A stretch of DNA of 64,000 nucleotides from Nocardiopsis alba DSM 43377 (GTDB lineage Bacteria > Actinomycetota > Actinomycetes > Streptosporangiales > Streptosporangiaceae), in the NCBI RefSeq assembly GCF_000341225.1, contig NZ_ANAC01000010.1, forward strand, positions 310,001-374,000, written 5' to 3'. The position numbers and the translations under genes are program-made. The number at the start of each line of letters is the position of its first letter. The stretch's first letter is position 1. A model generated the notes under the pieces. That model had not been told where the DNA came from. It ran no database searches and saw only the letters and a program-made list of their open reading frames with translations. Positions 26,824-35,440 of this stretch are shown piece by piece.

Positions 26824-26857
26824 CGAAGGGCCGCGGTCATCCGACCGCGGCCCTTCG
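26824..26857 (-). terminator. terminator hairpin between the wall-type protein and serine hydrolase genes
   Basis: A perfect 15-bp stem (CGAAGGGCCGCGGTC and its complement) with loop ATCC lies downstream of the 27.0-27.9 kb gene and upstream of the serine hydrolase start. Confidence 0.8.
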
Positions 26858-26973
26858 TCTTTCCACTCCGGCCCACCCGTGACGGGGAGCCCTGGCCCCT
26901 CCCGAGGGAGGGGAACCTGGCCGTTCGGGCTCTCCTTCACGGAGGCCCCGAGTGGTCCAGGGGTGGTCCTGAT

Positions 26974-27927
26974 CTACTTGTCGCCGCCGTTGCGCAGACG
27001 GTTGATCATCTCGGAGACGTTGTTGCCGCCCTCGCGCACGAGGTCGAGCAGCGAGGAGACGCCGTGACGACCGGAGCTCTCGGCCATCAGGCCCTTGCCG
27101 CTGTCGTCGTCGGCCCCGGCGTGGACACCGGCGGGACGCCGGGTCCAGGCGAAGACCAGAGCGATGATGACGGCCGGGATGATGGCCAGGGCCAGCAGGG
27201 CGGAGGCGGAGGGAGCACCCTCGGCGCCCATCAGGCCGGTGCCGGACAGGTCGTTCGTGGCGGTCTCGGCGGTGACGCCGGTGCCGCTCTGACCCTCGTC
27301 CTCACCCGCGACGGGGGCACCGTCCTGGTCCTGCTGCTCGTCCTGAGCCTGCTGCTCGTCGGAGCCGTCCTTGGAGGTCTCCTCCTTGGACTCGTCCTTC
27401 TTGGACTCCTCGTCCTTCTTGGACTCCTCCTTCTTGGAGTCGTCCTTCTTCTCGGACTTCTCGTCCTCGCCCTTGTACTCGGCGGGCATCGGGGAGACCG
27501 CGTCCTCGCACTTGTTCTCGGGCTGCTCGAAGGGGTGCGGAGCACCCTCCTTGCCGGCGCCGTCGCCCCACTTGGTGATGTAGTACTCGACCTCGGCGTG
27601 GCCGTTGCCACCCGTGACGACGTAGTTGGTGCTGTCCCAGGACTCGCCCATCATGTCGGCGAAGGTCTTGCCGTCGATGTCGAGAAGGACGTCACAGTCG
27701 TGGGAGGGGACCCCGGGACCGCGGTCCCCAATGAAGAATTCGTACTCCTCGCCCTCGTAGACGATGAAGCCCTCGGTACCCAGCGGCCAGCTGGGGCTGG
27801 AGAACAGCCCCTTCTGCATGGGCTCGCCACCTGCGGGCATGCCCGTGTCACCGTTGATTCCGGAAGCGTCGTCCCAGAAGTAGGTAGCGGTGACTTCGCC
27901 GTGCTGGATCGGAGTGTCGTTGCTCAT
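26974..27927 (-). CDS. wall-type protein with DPBB-like domain, charged linker and C-terminal membrane anchor
   Basis: A 317-aa protein of unknown function. Residues 10-135 form a compact domain (EVTATYFWDD, FIGDRGPG, CDVLLDIDG, EVEYYITKWG) that resembles RlpA/expansin-like double-psi beta-barrels. Residues 155-190 are an extreme Lys/Glu/Asp/Ser tract. LSGTG at 228-232 is followed by one hydrophobic helix (about 241-261), RR and a 55-residue tail. The order LxxTG, hydrophobic stretch, arginines looks like a sortase signal, but the tail is too long and no N-terminal signal peptide is seen. An in-frame TGA lies nine bases upstream of the ATG, so the N-terminus is not simply mis-called. Topology N-out/C-in is inferred. 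Confidence 0.82.
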   Translation of the reverse strand: MSNDTPIQHGEVTATYFWDDASGINGDTGMPAGGEPMQKGLFSSPSWPLGTEGFIVYEGEEYEFFIGDRGPGVPSHDCDVLLDIDGKTFADMMGESWDSTNYVVTGGNGHAEVEYYITKWGDGAGKEGAPHPFEQPENKCEDAVSPMPAEYKGEDEKSEKKDDSKKEESKKDEESKKDESKEETSKDGSDEQQAQDEQQDQDGAPVAGEDEGQSGTGVTAETATNDLSGTGLMGAEGAPSASALLALAIIPAVIIALVFAWTRRPAGVHAGADDDSGKGLMAESSGRHGVSSLLDLVREGGNNVSEMINRLRNGGDK

Positions 27928-28326
27928 GTGGTATCAGCCAGGTTGACGACAGGGCCGAGGAGACCGGGACATGACGTGTCGAGGCGCACCGGCGCACAGG
28001 ACTGCGCTCGGGGTCGATCAGGTCATGAGGTGTTCCGCGTCGCCTGTGGCGGACCGCGGGCGGGAACGGGGGGCCGGATCGGCTCCGCCGGACAGCTGGC
28101 GCGTGGATTCGCGCGGCTCGTCCCCGAGCGAGAGAAGAGGTCTCACTTCCCCTTCCGGCCTCGGCCGGTCAAGGGCTCGGCACCGGCTCATTAAAGATCC
28201 ATAACGAACCGGTCACGAAGGACACTAACCCACGCCTTGGCAAAGTGCCGAAGGATCGCGGGTAAAATGACACACCGTGTCTTGACCGCCACTTTCGGGA
28301 AGCGATCGGACACGCCCCGAAAAACG
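27928..28326. promoter_or_regulatory. upstream region of the wall-type protein gene
   Basis: About 400 bp with no gene. On the minus strand an AT-richer segment near 28190-28215 may hold the promoter, which would give a 5' leader of roughly 250 bases. I compared it with the c-di-AMP (ydaO) riboswitch seen before cell-wall genes and found no convincing core. Confidence 0.4.
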
Positions 28327-28355
28327 CGAGAACCCCTGGTACACAGGGGTTCTCG
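28327..28355 (-). terminator. intrinsic terminator with T-tract in the kynU downstream gap
   Basis: A perfect 12-bp stem (CGAGAACCCCTG / CAGGGGTTCTCG) with a 5-nt loop is followed on the minus strand by CGTTTTTC. This is a strong intrinsic terminator for a minus-strand transcript. It lies about 230 bp beyond the hairpin that already follows kynU. Confidence 0.8.
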
Positions 28356-28581
28356 ACGTGAAAGGGCGACCGGAGAAGGCTCCAGGCGTGGCGCGCGTCA
28401 TAAACCTGAACATGGCCCTCGAAGGCGAACAATGCCTGCTCAACAGGGGTGTGTTCACCGATACGTCCTGAAAGCGGGGCTGTTCGGACATCGAACCGGG
28501 GGACGCACACGCGGCAAAGGCCACGCCAACGTGGTATTGCTCCGGGTCAGCCCCGAGAGCGCGAACCCCTCCGAACGCAAA
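28356..28581 (-). other. intergenic stretch between two minus-strand terminators
   Basis: This stretch has no recognised gene. It is bounded by the kynU hairpin on one side and a T-tract terminator on the other. It could be a kynU 3' tail, a small RNA or a small unrecognised gene; the open frames show no known domain. Confidence 0.35.
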
Positions 28582-28616
28582 GAACCCCCCGGTAGGTTGC
28601 CCCACCGGAGGGTCGA
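28582..28616 (-). terminator. terminator of kynU
   Basis: On the minus strand an imperfect hairpin pairs CCTCCGGT with ACCGGGGGG and is followed by TTCTTT, a few bases after the kynU stop. Confidence 0.65.
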
Positions 28617-28623
28617 ATGTCGG

Positions 28624-29862
28624 TCAGGTCACCTGTGACCTGCGGTTGAAGCGCTCGGCCCGCCACTCCCCCGATTCCACGACCTCCACCAGCGCGGTCG
28701 CCGCGTCGAAGACGTCCACGTAGCGCAGGTAGAGCGGGGTGAAACCGAAGCGCATGACGTCGGGGGCCCGGAAGTCGCCGATCACCCCGCGCTCGATCAA
28801 CGCCTGCACGATCGGATATCCGGCGCCCTCCTCGGGCTGGAGCAGGGCCACCTGGCTTCCGCGCCGCTCGTGCTCGGCGGGGGTGATGGAGGACAGCCCC
28901 ACCGAGGCCGCGCGGGCCAGGAACAGGTCGGTCATGGCCAGGCTCTTGGCGCGGACCCGGTCCATGTCGGCCTTGGCCCACACGTCCAGCCCCGCCTCCA
29001 GGGCCGCGTCCGCCACCAGGGGCTGAGAGCCGCTCAGGAAGCGGGAGACCCCGGGAGAGGGCTCGTAGTCGGGGGTGAAGTCGAACGGACGGGCGTGTCC
29101 GTGCCACCCGCTGAGCGGCTGGTCGGCGACGGCGTGGTGCCGGCGGGCCGCGTACAGGAACGACGGGGCTCCGGGACCTCCGTTGAGGTACTTGTAGGTG
29201 CACCCCACGGCGAAGTCCACTTCGAGACCCGACAGGTCGATGGGGACCGCCCCGACGCTGTGGCACAGGTCCCAGATCACCAGGGCGCCGTGCTCGTGGG
29301 CCAGGCGGGTGATGCCCGCCATGTCGCGGAGCACGCCGCTGCGGTAGTCGACGTGGCTGAGGAGCAGGGCGGCCACGTCCCCGCGCGCCAGCTCCTCGGC
29401 CAGACCGGGGCCGTCCGGGTCGACCCGGCGCTGCTCGGCGCCCAGCAGGGAGACCGCGCCCTCGGTGACGTAGAGGTCGGTGGGGAAGTTGCCCGCCTCC
29501 CCGAGCACGACCGAACGTCCGGACAGACGGACGGCGGCCACCAGGGCCTTGAACAGGTTGGCGGAGGTGCCGTCGCCGACGATCACCTCGTCCGGATCGG
29601 CCCCCACCAGGGGCGCGACCTTGGCGCCCAGGGTGCGCGGCTTGTCCCACCAGCCGGCGTCGTTCCAACTGCGGATGAGGTCCCGGCCCCATTCGCGTTC
29701 GATCATGTCGGCGACCCGACCGGGGGTGGAGCGCGGCAACGCCCCCAGGGAGTTCCCGTCCAGGTAGATCACCCCCTCGGGGAGGACGAACTCCTCGCGA
29801 AGGGGGGCGAGGGGGTCGGCCGCGTCCAGCTCGACGCACTCCTCACGGGTGGTGGGTGTCAT
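28624..29862 (-). CDS. kynU: kynureninase
   Basis: A 412-aa PLP enzyme that cleaves kynurenine to anthranilate and alanine. YLDGNSLGALPR near the N-terminus, GDGTSANLFKAL and the PLP-binding CTYKYLNGGPGAP (Lys224) are typical, and DLCHSVGAVPIDL contains the Asp that contacts the pyridine nitrogen. It follows the tryptophan 2,3-dioxygenase gene on the same strand, 55 bp downstream. No kynurenine formamidase gene is in the window, so the middle step must be encoded elsewhere. Confidence 0.96.
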   Translation of the reverse strand: MTPTTREECVELDAADPLAPLREEFVLPEGVIYLDGNSLGALPRSTPGRVADMIEREWGRDLIRSWNDAGWWDKPRTLGAKVAPLVGADPDEVIVGDGTSANLFKALVAAVRLSGRSVVLGEAGNFPTDLYVTEGAVSLLGAEQRRVDPDGPGLAEELARGDVAALLLSHVDYRSGVLRDMAGITRLAHEHGALVIWDLCHSVGAVPIDLSGLEVDFAVGCTYKYLNGGPGAPSFLYAARRHHAVADQPLSGWHGHARPFDFTPDYEPSPGVSRFLSGSQPLVADAALEAGLDVWAKADMDRVRAKSLAMTDLFLARAASVGLSSITPAEHERRGSQVALLQPEEGAGYPIVQALIERGVIGDFRAPDVMRFGFTPLYLRYVDVFDAATALVEVVESGEWRAERFNRRSQVT

Positions 29863-29917
29863 CGGGTCCTGCTTCCTACACGGGGCTCGGGGCCGGGGTG
29901 GGTTCGGGTGATGCCGC

Positions 29918-30829
29918 TCAGACCGTACTGCGCAGGGACCACAGCTCGGGGAAGACGTCCTGCTCGGCGTTGCGGGCCAGCCAGGTGAGGCCGTTGGAAC
30001 CGCCGCTGCCCGGCTTGGCCCCCATGGTGCGCTTGACCGCCATCAGGTGCGTGTGGCGCCATCGGGTCACCCGTTCGGCGACGTCCACCAGGGTCTCGGC
30101 CAGCAGGAGCAGTTCGTTGCCCGGACGGTCGTCGGCGTAGACCTCCGCCCAGGCGCGCTCGACCCCTTCGGAGGGTTCATAGGCCTGGGTCCAGTCCCGC
30201 TCCACCGCCTCGGCGGGGACGGGAAGGCCTCGCCGGTCCAGCAGGCGCAGCGCGGCGTCGTAGAGTCCGGGACGCTCCAGCAGCCCGGTCAGTTCCGCGG
30301 CCACGTCGCCCATCGCCTTGTGCGGGCGGATCATCGCGGCGGACTTGTTGCCGAGGAGGAACTCCAGCCTGCGATAGCCGTAGGACTGGAACCCGGAGGC
30401 CTCGCCGAAGGAGTCGCGGAACCGGTTGAAGCCGGTGGGCGTCATGTCGGAGAGCAGCCCCCAGGAGGCGTTGAGGACGTCCTGGGCGTTGCAGGAGCTG
30501 CGCAGTCGGGCGATCGCCCCGGGGACGTCGTCGGCCTCCAGCGCGTCGCGCGCGGCCTCCCAGTGCCCTTGGACCAGGGAGAAGAGCAGCTCCATCACCT
30601 GTGTGGTGATGATGAAGGTGGACTCGAAGGGCTCGTCGGTACGGGTCCTCTGAAGGTCGAGCAGCGTGTCGACGCCGATGTAGTCGGCGTAGGGGGTCTT
30701 GCGTTCGAAGGCCAGGGTCGGTCGGCCCCGGTTCTCCTCGGCCTTGTGGGCCCTGGCCGCCGCGGCGTCCTCGGCACCGCTCTCCGCGGGTGCGTAGGGA
30801 CACTGCCCGGCGGTGGTGGTGGAGAACAT
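29918..30829 (-). CDS. kynA: tryptophan 2,3-dioxygenase
   Basis: A 303-aa heme dioxygenase opening the indole ring of tryptophan to N-formylkynurenine. The motifs ESTFIITTQVMELLF, SGFQSYGYRRLEFLLGNK and the heme-proximal WRHTHLMAVKRTMGAKPGSGGS are intact. The ATG at 30829 follows GAGGGG. It is the promoter-proximal gene of kynA-kynU and faces an Lrp-type regulator. Confidence 0.95.
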   Translation of the reverse strand: MFSTTTAGQCPYAPAESGAEDAAAARAHKAEENRGRPTLAFERKTPYADYIGVDTLLDLQRTRTDEPFESTFIITTQVMELLFSLVQGHWEAARDALEADDVPGAIARLRSSCNAQDVLNASWGLLSDMTPTGFNRFRDSFGEASGFQSYGYRRLEFLLGNKSAAMIRPHKAMGDVAAELTGLLERPGLYDAALRLLDRRGLPVPAEAVERDWTQAYEPSEGVERAWAEVYADDRPGNELLLLAETLVDVAERVTRWRHTHLMAVKRTMGAKPGSGGSNGLTWLARNAEQDVFPELWSLRSTV

Positions 30830-31035
30830 GGTCACTACCCCTCGTGTACTGCGTGACTTCGTCGATCGCACGTATCACGTCGCCCTCGAAGGATCCCCTC
30901 TGCACGGACGCCGTGAACGTGAATCCACATAATCGAATATATTCCCGACACAAGGAAGGGCCATCGGCCCGCGAGGACCCCCTGCGGCTTTACATTCATA
31001 ACGAGAACAAGACGTCGACCTTGGGAACGTGAACC
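30830..31035. promoter_or_regulatory. divergent promoter region of kynA and the Lrp regulator
   Basis: This ~200-bp gap is AT-rich for the genome. It contains a perfect 10-bp palindrome, GAATATATTC, at about 30935-30944, and further AT-rich tracts near 30990-31010. Lrp proteins favour such sites, so it is the likely regulatory region of both genes. Confidence 0.6.
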
Positions 31036-31500
31036 ATGACCTCACGACCGCCGATCCCCCTGGACGGCGTCGACCGGCGGATCCTCGGAGAGCTCCAACG
31101 GGACGGGCGCCTGTCCTTCAACGAGCTCTCCCGCAGGGTCAACCTCTCGGCCCCCGCCGTGGCCGACCGGGTACGCCGCCTCACCGACCGCGGGGTGATC
31201 ACCGGCTATCACGCGCACGTCGACCCGGCCGCCGCGGGCCTGCCGGTGACCGCCCTGGTCCGCATGGAGTGCTTCGGGGCGCACTGCCTGTTGCGCGAGC
31301 GCTCCTCCCTGGAACTGCCCGAGATCCTCCAGGTCCACCGGGTCACCGGAGACGCCTGCTGCGTCCTGCTCATCGCGGTCCGCTCCATGGAGCACTTCGA
31401 GGAGGTCATCGACCGGTTGGCGGAGCACGGTCGCCCCTCCAGCACCATGATCCTGTCCACCCCGGTGCCCTGGCGCCCGGTGACCGCGACGGAGGCGTGA
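31036..31500 (+). CDS. Lrp/AsnC-family regulator, probable kyn-operon regulator
   Basis: A 154-aa Lrp/AsnC protein with N-terminal HTH (LDGVDRRILGELQRDGRLSFNELSRRVNLSAPAVADRV) and C-terminal RAM domain. It is divergent from kynA-kynU. In Pseudomonas and Burkholderia an Lrp-type protein, KynR, activates kyn genes in response to kynurenine; the same job here is inference from position. The next gene overlaps its stop by one base. Confidence 0.9.
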   Translation: MTSRPPIPLDGVDRRILGELQRDGRLSFNELSRRVNLSAPAVADRVRRLTDRGVITGYHAHVDPAAAGLPVTALVRMECFGAHCLLRERSSLELPEILQVHRVTGDACCVLLIAVRSMEHFEEVIDRLAEHGRPSSTMILSTPVPWRPVTATEA

Positions 31501-31901
31501 TGGGCGTCCTGGTCGACACCCCGGTCTGGCCCGGTCCCGGCGGACGCCTGTTCGCCCACCTGGTCAGCGACGACTCCTTCGAGGAACTGCACGCCTTCGC
31601 CCGCCGACTCGGCGTACCCGGACGGGCCTTCGAACGCGACCACTACGACATCCCCGAAGAGCTGCACCCCAGGGCCCTGGAACTGGGGGCCGAGCATGTC
31701 GGCGGACGCGAACTGGTCACCCGGCTACGGGCCGCCGGTCTGCGCAGGCCCAAGCACCCCGGTCGGTCCAGGTCACCAGAGGCCCCCCGTCCTCCTACCG
31801 GAGAGCCGGTCCACCTCGGCGGAGATGTTGGCCCTGGCCCGGGGCTCCCACCGTTCCCGTCCGAATTCGGTGTTGAAGAGGCTCGGCCGCTCCAGCAGTG
31901 A
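31500..31901 (+). CDS. DUF4031 domain protein
   Basis: A 133-aa protein. The first ~85 residues match the DUF4031 pattern (VLVDTPVWPGPGGRLFAHLVSDDSFEELHAFARRLG, then FERDHYDIPEE). Beyond residue ~88 the sequence becomes Pro/Arg/Gly-rich and runs 129 bp antisense through the 3' end of the HD-domain gene. That suggests loss of an earlier stop. It is translationally coupled to the Lrp gene (TGATG overlap). Function unknown. Confidence 0.75.
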   Translation: MGVLVDTPVWPGPGGRLFAHLVSDDSFEELHAFARRLGVPGRAFERDHYDIPEELHPRALELGAEHVGGRELVTRLRAAGLRRPKHPGRSRSPEAPRPPTGEPVHLGGDVGPGPGLPPFPSEFGVEEARPLQQ

Positions 31902-32465
31902 GCGCAGGACGGCCAGCCGCCCACAGCGGAACTCCCTCTCCGGGATCTCCCGGTACTCGGCCCGGATCGCGGTGACGTAGGCCAGGTACTCGTCCCGTGC
32001 GCTCCCCAGCACCGCCAGGTCCGCGTCGCACACGACGCCTCCGTCGCGGTCCCCCTCCTCGGGCCGGTGGTCCTTGGTGAGCAGAACCAGGCGCACCACC
32101 TCGGAGATCATGGCGGGCCCCACCCCCAGTGGGTCGAGCAGGCGTTCGGCCAGCCACGCGCTCTGTTCCTCGTCCTCCCCGGGGTGTCCCTCGTAGACGG
32201 CGTCGTGGAACCAGAGCGCGTAACGCACCGCGTCGACGTCGGACGCCTCCTCCTGGAGGATGTCCACGGCGCGCAGGGTGTCCCACAGGTGGGAGAGCGT
32301 GTGATAGCGACGATGCGGTTCGCTCCAACGGTCGAGGAGCTCCCGGCCCACCACCCTGGCCTCGAAGCCCCCGCCCGCCAGACGGGCCCAGGCCGCCGAG
32401 AGGAGGATCGCGTCCTCCTCGTGCCGAGGGTGGAAACGGTTCGGTCGCTCTTCGAAGCTCACCAT
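31773..32465 (-). CDS. HD-domain family metal-dependent phosphohydrolase-like protein
   Basis: A 230-aa protein. RRYHTLSHLWDTL and ALWFHDAVYEGHPGEDEEQSA give the His/HD pattern of a predicted HD-domain hydrolase family (N-methyl-D-aspartate receptor NMDAR2C-like in some databases). LTKDHRPEEGD and CDADLAVLG supply further His/Asp residues. It ends 129 bp inside the convergent DUF4031 gene. ATG at 32465. Substrate unknown. Confidence 0.82.
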   Translation of the reverse strand: MVSFEERPNRFHPRHEEDAILLSAAWARLAGGGFEARVVGRELLDRWSEPHRRYHTLSHLWDTLRAVDILQEEASDVDAVRYALWFHDAVYEGHPGEDEEQSAWLAERLLDPLGVGPAMISEVVRLVLLTKDHRPEEGDRDGGVVCDADLAVLGSARDEYLAYVTAIRAEYREIPEREFRCGRLAVLRSLLERPSLFNTEFGRERWEPRARANISAEVDRLSGRRTGGLW

Positions 32466-32598
32466 GAGGCCGGTATTCCCCCTCCCGTCCTCGGTGAACT
32501 CCGAGGACGGGGACCGTTCCACCCCGAGGGCGACCTGACCGATAGGCCTATCATGGGATGGTTTGTGGCCGAGGGCGAGAGACACAGGACGAGGTCGG

Positions 32599-33858
32599 AT
32601 GTCACCAGTGCAGACCCTGCGGCGGATGAACCGGATCGCCGGTTGGCCGTTGCTCCTCGCCACCTTCCTGGCCCGACTGCCCATCTCGATGACCCTGATC
32701 GGGCTCCTCACCCTCGTCACCGTCACGACCGGCAGCGTGGCCGCGGCCGGCCTGGTCTCGGGTGCGTTCGCGCTCGGTGAGGCGGTGGGCGGGCCGATCA
32801 TCGCCCGTTTCGCCGACCGTCACGGTCAACGCCTCCCCGTCCTGGTGACCGCTCTCGTCGACGCCGCGCTGATCGCCCTGCTCGTGGCCGCCGTGGCCGT
32901 GGACGCCCCGCTCCCCCTCCTGATCGTCCTGGCCGTGGTCGGTGGCCTGTGCATGCCCCAGGTCGGCCCGATGGCCCGGACCCGCTGGGTGGTACTGATC
33001 CGTCGAGGGCCCGAACGCGGTGTGGAGCGCGAGCGTTCGGTCTCGGCCGCCATGTCCGTCGAGGGGGTCCTCGACGAGGCCTCCTTCGTGCTGGGCCCGG
33101 CCCTGGTCGGCGTCCTCACCCTCACCCTCTCCCCGACCGCGAGCGTGCTCGGGGCCGCGGTGCTGCTCGGGGTCTTCGGCTCCGTGTTCGCCCTGCACCC
33201 CACCGCCCCCGCCGGAAGCGTCCCCGAACGCGGCTCCGAGGGGCGGATCGCCCGCCCCGCGCTGTTGATCCTGACCGTGCCCATGTTCTGTCAGGGCCTG
33301 TTCTTCGGCGGGATGTCGACCGGGGTGACCGCCTTCGCCGACAACGCCGGACACGGCGACCTGTCGGGGTTGATGTACGCGGTGATGGGGTCCAGCAGCG
33401 CCGTGGCCGGTCTCATGATGGCCTCGTTGCCCGTGGGCTTCACCCTGACCGCGCGGGTCAGGGTGGCGGCCGGCGGGCTGGCGCTGCTCACCCTCCCCCT
33501 CTACCTTGATCACGGCCCCGTCGGTCTCGCGGTGACGATCTTCGTGTTGGGCATCGCGATCGGTCCGCACATCGTGAGCCTGTTCGGTCTGATCGAACGG
33601 GCCGCTCCGCCCAGCCGACTCTCGCAGTCCATGGCCATCGTGCTGAGCTGCCTGATCCTGGGGCAGGCGTTGGGCTCCATGATCGCCGGTTCCCTCGCCG
33701 ATCTCCACGGCCATCAGGGGGCGTTCGGTCTGGCCACCGTGGGCGGGGCGATCTCCCTGGTCGTGACGGTCCTGGTGATGCGCGGCCGCTGGTACGAGCG
33801 CGTTCCGAAGGCACCGGAGGTCCCCGTGACGAAGGACACCGGGGTCTCGGCCGGATGA
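32599..33858 (+). CDS. MFS transporter
   Basis: A 419-aa major facilitator with about twelve transmembrane segments and the RFADRHGQRLPVL loop motif of the first half. The arrangement (MARTRWVVLIRRGPE, then SVEGVLDEASFVLGPALVG) parallels the MFS gene at 19.8-21.1 kb, so the two are paralogues. ATG at 32599 follows GAGG. No regulator is adjacent. Substrate unknown. Confidence 0.87.
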   Translation: MSPVQTLRRMNRIAGWPLLLATFLARLPISMTLIGLLTLVTVTTGSVAAAGLVSGAFALGEAVGGPIIARFADRHGQRLPVLVTALVDAALIALLVAAVAVDAPLPLLIVLAVVGGLCMPQVGPMARTRWVVLIRRGPERGVERERSVSAAMSVEGVLDEASFVLGPALVGVLTLTLSPTASVLGAAVLLGVFGSVFALHPTAPAGSVPERGSEGRIARPALLILTVPMFCQGLFFGGMSTGVTAFADNAGHGDLSGLMYAVMGSSSAVAGLMMASLPVGFTLTARVRVAAGGLALLTLPLYLDHGPVGLAVTIFVLGIAIGPHIVSLFGLIERAAPPSRLSQSMAIVLSCLILGQALGSMIAGSLADLHGHQGAFGLATVGGAISLVVTVLVMRGRWYERVPKAPEVPVTKDTGVSAG

Positions 33859-33920
33859 GGCGTTAACGACCCGTTAAGGAAGAGCGCGAGAACGGTCGGG
33901 CTGGTCTAGCCTCGGGAGCC

Positions 33921-34388
33921 GTGCTTGAGATGTTCAAGGCGCTGGCACCGGGTGCCCGCCTCCGCTCCGATTCCGCCGTCCCGCCGCTGGCCGGCATGGG
34001 ACGCGTGACCCTCTCCGTACGCGATCACGAGGTGAGCGCCCGCTTCTACCGTTTCGTGCTCGGGTTCCGTCCCGAACGGCGGGAGTACCGGCACGGCGTT
34101 CTGCGCACCGGCTTCAGCCATCCCTGTGGCGTGCTCATCGACCTGGTCCAGTACCCCGACAACTTCAAGGGGCGGTTCGACCACCGCCGTTGCGGGCTGG
34201 ACCGGCTCACCCTGGCCGTGGACAACCTGGGCCAGTTGGAGGCCTGGGAGGACCGCTTCACCCGGCTGGACGTGGAGCACGAGCCGGTATCGCACGGCGA
34301 GGAGGGCTCCACCCTCGTCTTCCGTGACCCCGACGGCACCGCGTTGGCCCTGTTCGCCCCGGCCGACCCCGACACGGGAGAGGACTGA
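33921..34388 (+). CDS. VOC-fold protein without obvious metal ligands
   Basis: A 155-aa glyoxalase/bleomycin-resistance fold protein with a single beta-alpha-beta-beta-beta pair: VTLSVRDHEVSARFYRFVLGF and later STLVFRDPDGTALALF. The His normally before VTL is Arg here, and the Glu normally in the last strand (GNxxEL) is Ala, so a canonical metal site is unlikely. It may be a binding protein instead. The start is GTG at 33921. Confidence 0.8.
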   Translation: MLEMFKALAPGARLRSDSAVPPLAGMGRVTLSVRDHEVSARFYRFVLGFRPERREYRHGVLRTGFSHPCGVLIDLVQYPDNFKGRFDHRRCGLDRLTLAVDNLGQLEAWEDRFTRLDVEHEPVSHGEEGSTLVFRDPDGTALALFAPADPDTGED

Positions 34389-34436
34389 TCCTCTCCTTCG
34401 GTCCCCGGACGACGGGCCGGGGACCCGCTCCCTTCC

Positions 34437-35207
34437 TCAGTCGCCGTCGACGATCTTGAGACGCACGTCGCGCTCGGCCAGCTCGTCCAAGGCGGAACGG
34501 GGAAGACGGTCGTCGGTGACGATCAGGTCGAACTCCTCCAGCCGTGCCACCCGGAAGGTCCCGAACTTGCCGTACTTGGTGCTGTCCACCACCAGGACGC
34601 TCTTGGAGGCGATGCGCAGCAGCTCCTGCTTGGCGATCACCTTGGCCTCCGACGGGGTCGTGGAACCGCGTTCGGCGTCCCAGGAGCTGCTCGCGATGAA
34701 GGCCAGGTCGACGTTGACCTGACGCAGGAAGTCGGCGGTGAACTGACCCACCGAGGAGTGGTCCGAGTGCGAGACCACGCCACCGGTGTGGATCAGTTCG
34801 ATCCCCGGGTACTCCATCAGGTGTCCGACGACGTTGAAGTCGCTGGTGATGACGGTCAGCCCGACCTTGTCGGTCAGCAGCGGCACCATCTGTAGCGTGG
34901 TCGTCCCCGCGTCCAGGTAGATGGTGAAGTTCTCCCGGACCAGCTCGGCGGCGGCGCGGGCGATGGCCCTCTTGGCCGGCACCTCCAGCTGGGCCTTGGC
35001 CAGGTAGGAGGGCTCGCTCTTCAACCTGGCGGCCAGCCGTACCCCTCCGGTCACCGACAGGACCTTGCCGTCGTTCTCCAGGGCCTGGATGTCACGGCGC
35101 ACCGTCATGTGGGACACGGACAGCATCGACGTGAGCTCGTTGATACTCAGCACATGGCGCTCCTGGAGAAGCTTGAGGATGTGCTCGCGTCGCTGATCCG
35201 GAATCAT
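34437..35207 (-). CDS. DeoR-family transcriptional regulator
   Basis: A 256-aa DeoR/GlpR-type repressor. HTH: RREHILKLLQERHVLSINELTSMLSVSHMTVRRDIQAL; the C-terminal phosphosugar-binding domain contains YLDAGTTTLQMVPLL, GGVVSHSDHSSVG and SKSVLVVDSTKYGK. ATG at 35207 with GAGG upstream. It is divergent from the GDPD-like gene, 233 bp away, which is its likely target along with itself. The effector is probably a sugar phosphate or glycerol phosphate. Confidence 0.92.
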   Translation of the reverse strand: MIPDQRREHILKLLQERHVLSINELTSMLSVSHMTVRRDIQALENDGKVLSVTGGVRLAARLKSEPSYLAKAQLEVPAKRAIARAAAELVRENFTIYLDAGTTTLQMVPLLTDKVGLTVITSDFNVVGHLMEYPGIELIHTGGVVSHSDHSSVGQFTADFLRQVNVDLAFIASSSWDAERGSTTPSEAKVIAKQELLRIASKSVLVVDSTKYGKFGTFRVARLEEFDLIVTDDRLPRSALDELAERDVRLKIVDGD

Positions 35208-35440
35208 GGTTCGCCTCACGCTCGGGGGCCTGTCTGGGGGCGCCGTGCGATCACGGCACCCGATAACAAAGTTTCCCAGTTCGCAGCGGTCGAGACGATT
35301 CCCACGCGACGTGAGACCGCTCGCAATCGAGGCGTGTCCCACGGCCGTCGTGACGTCCCCACCGCCGTCAGGGTAGGCCTTGGTGGGCGTTTTTCCTGTT
35401 TGCACCACGTGCGGCGCCGATCTTTGCCACCCTGGATCGC

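Noticed and set aside
27928..28200. c-di-AMP (ydaO-type) riboswitch upstream of the wall-type protein
   Set aside because: A few short matches near GCCGAGCCC exist, but the conserved cores and spacing are absent.
28225..28605. 126-codon minus-strand frame downstream of kynU
   Set aside because: It crosses both terminator hairpins, shows no known domain and has no good ribosome-binding site.
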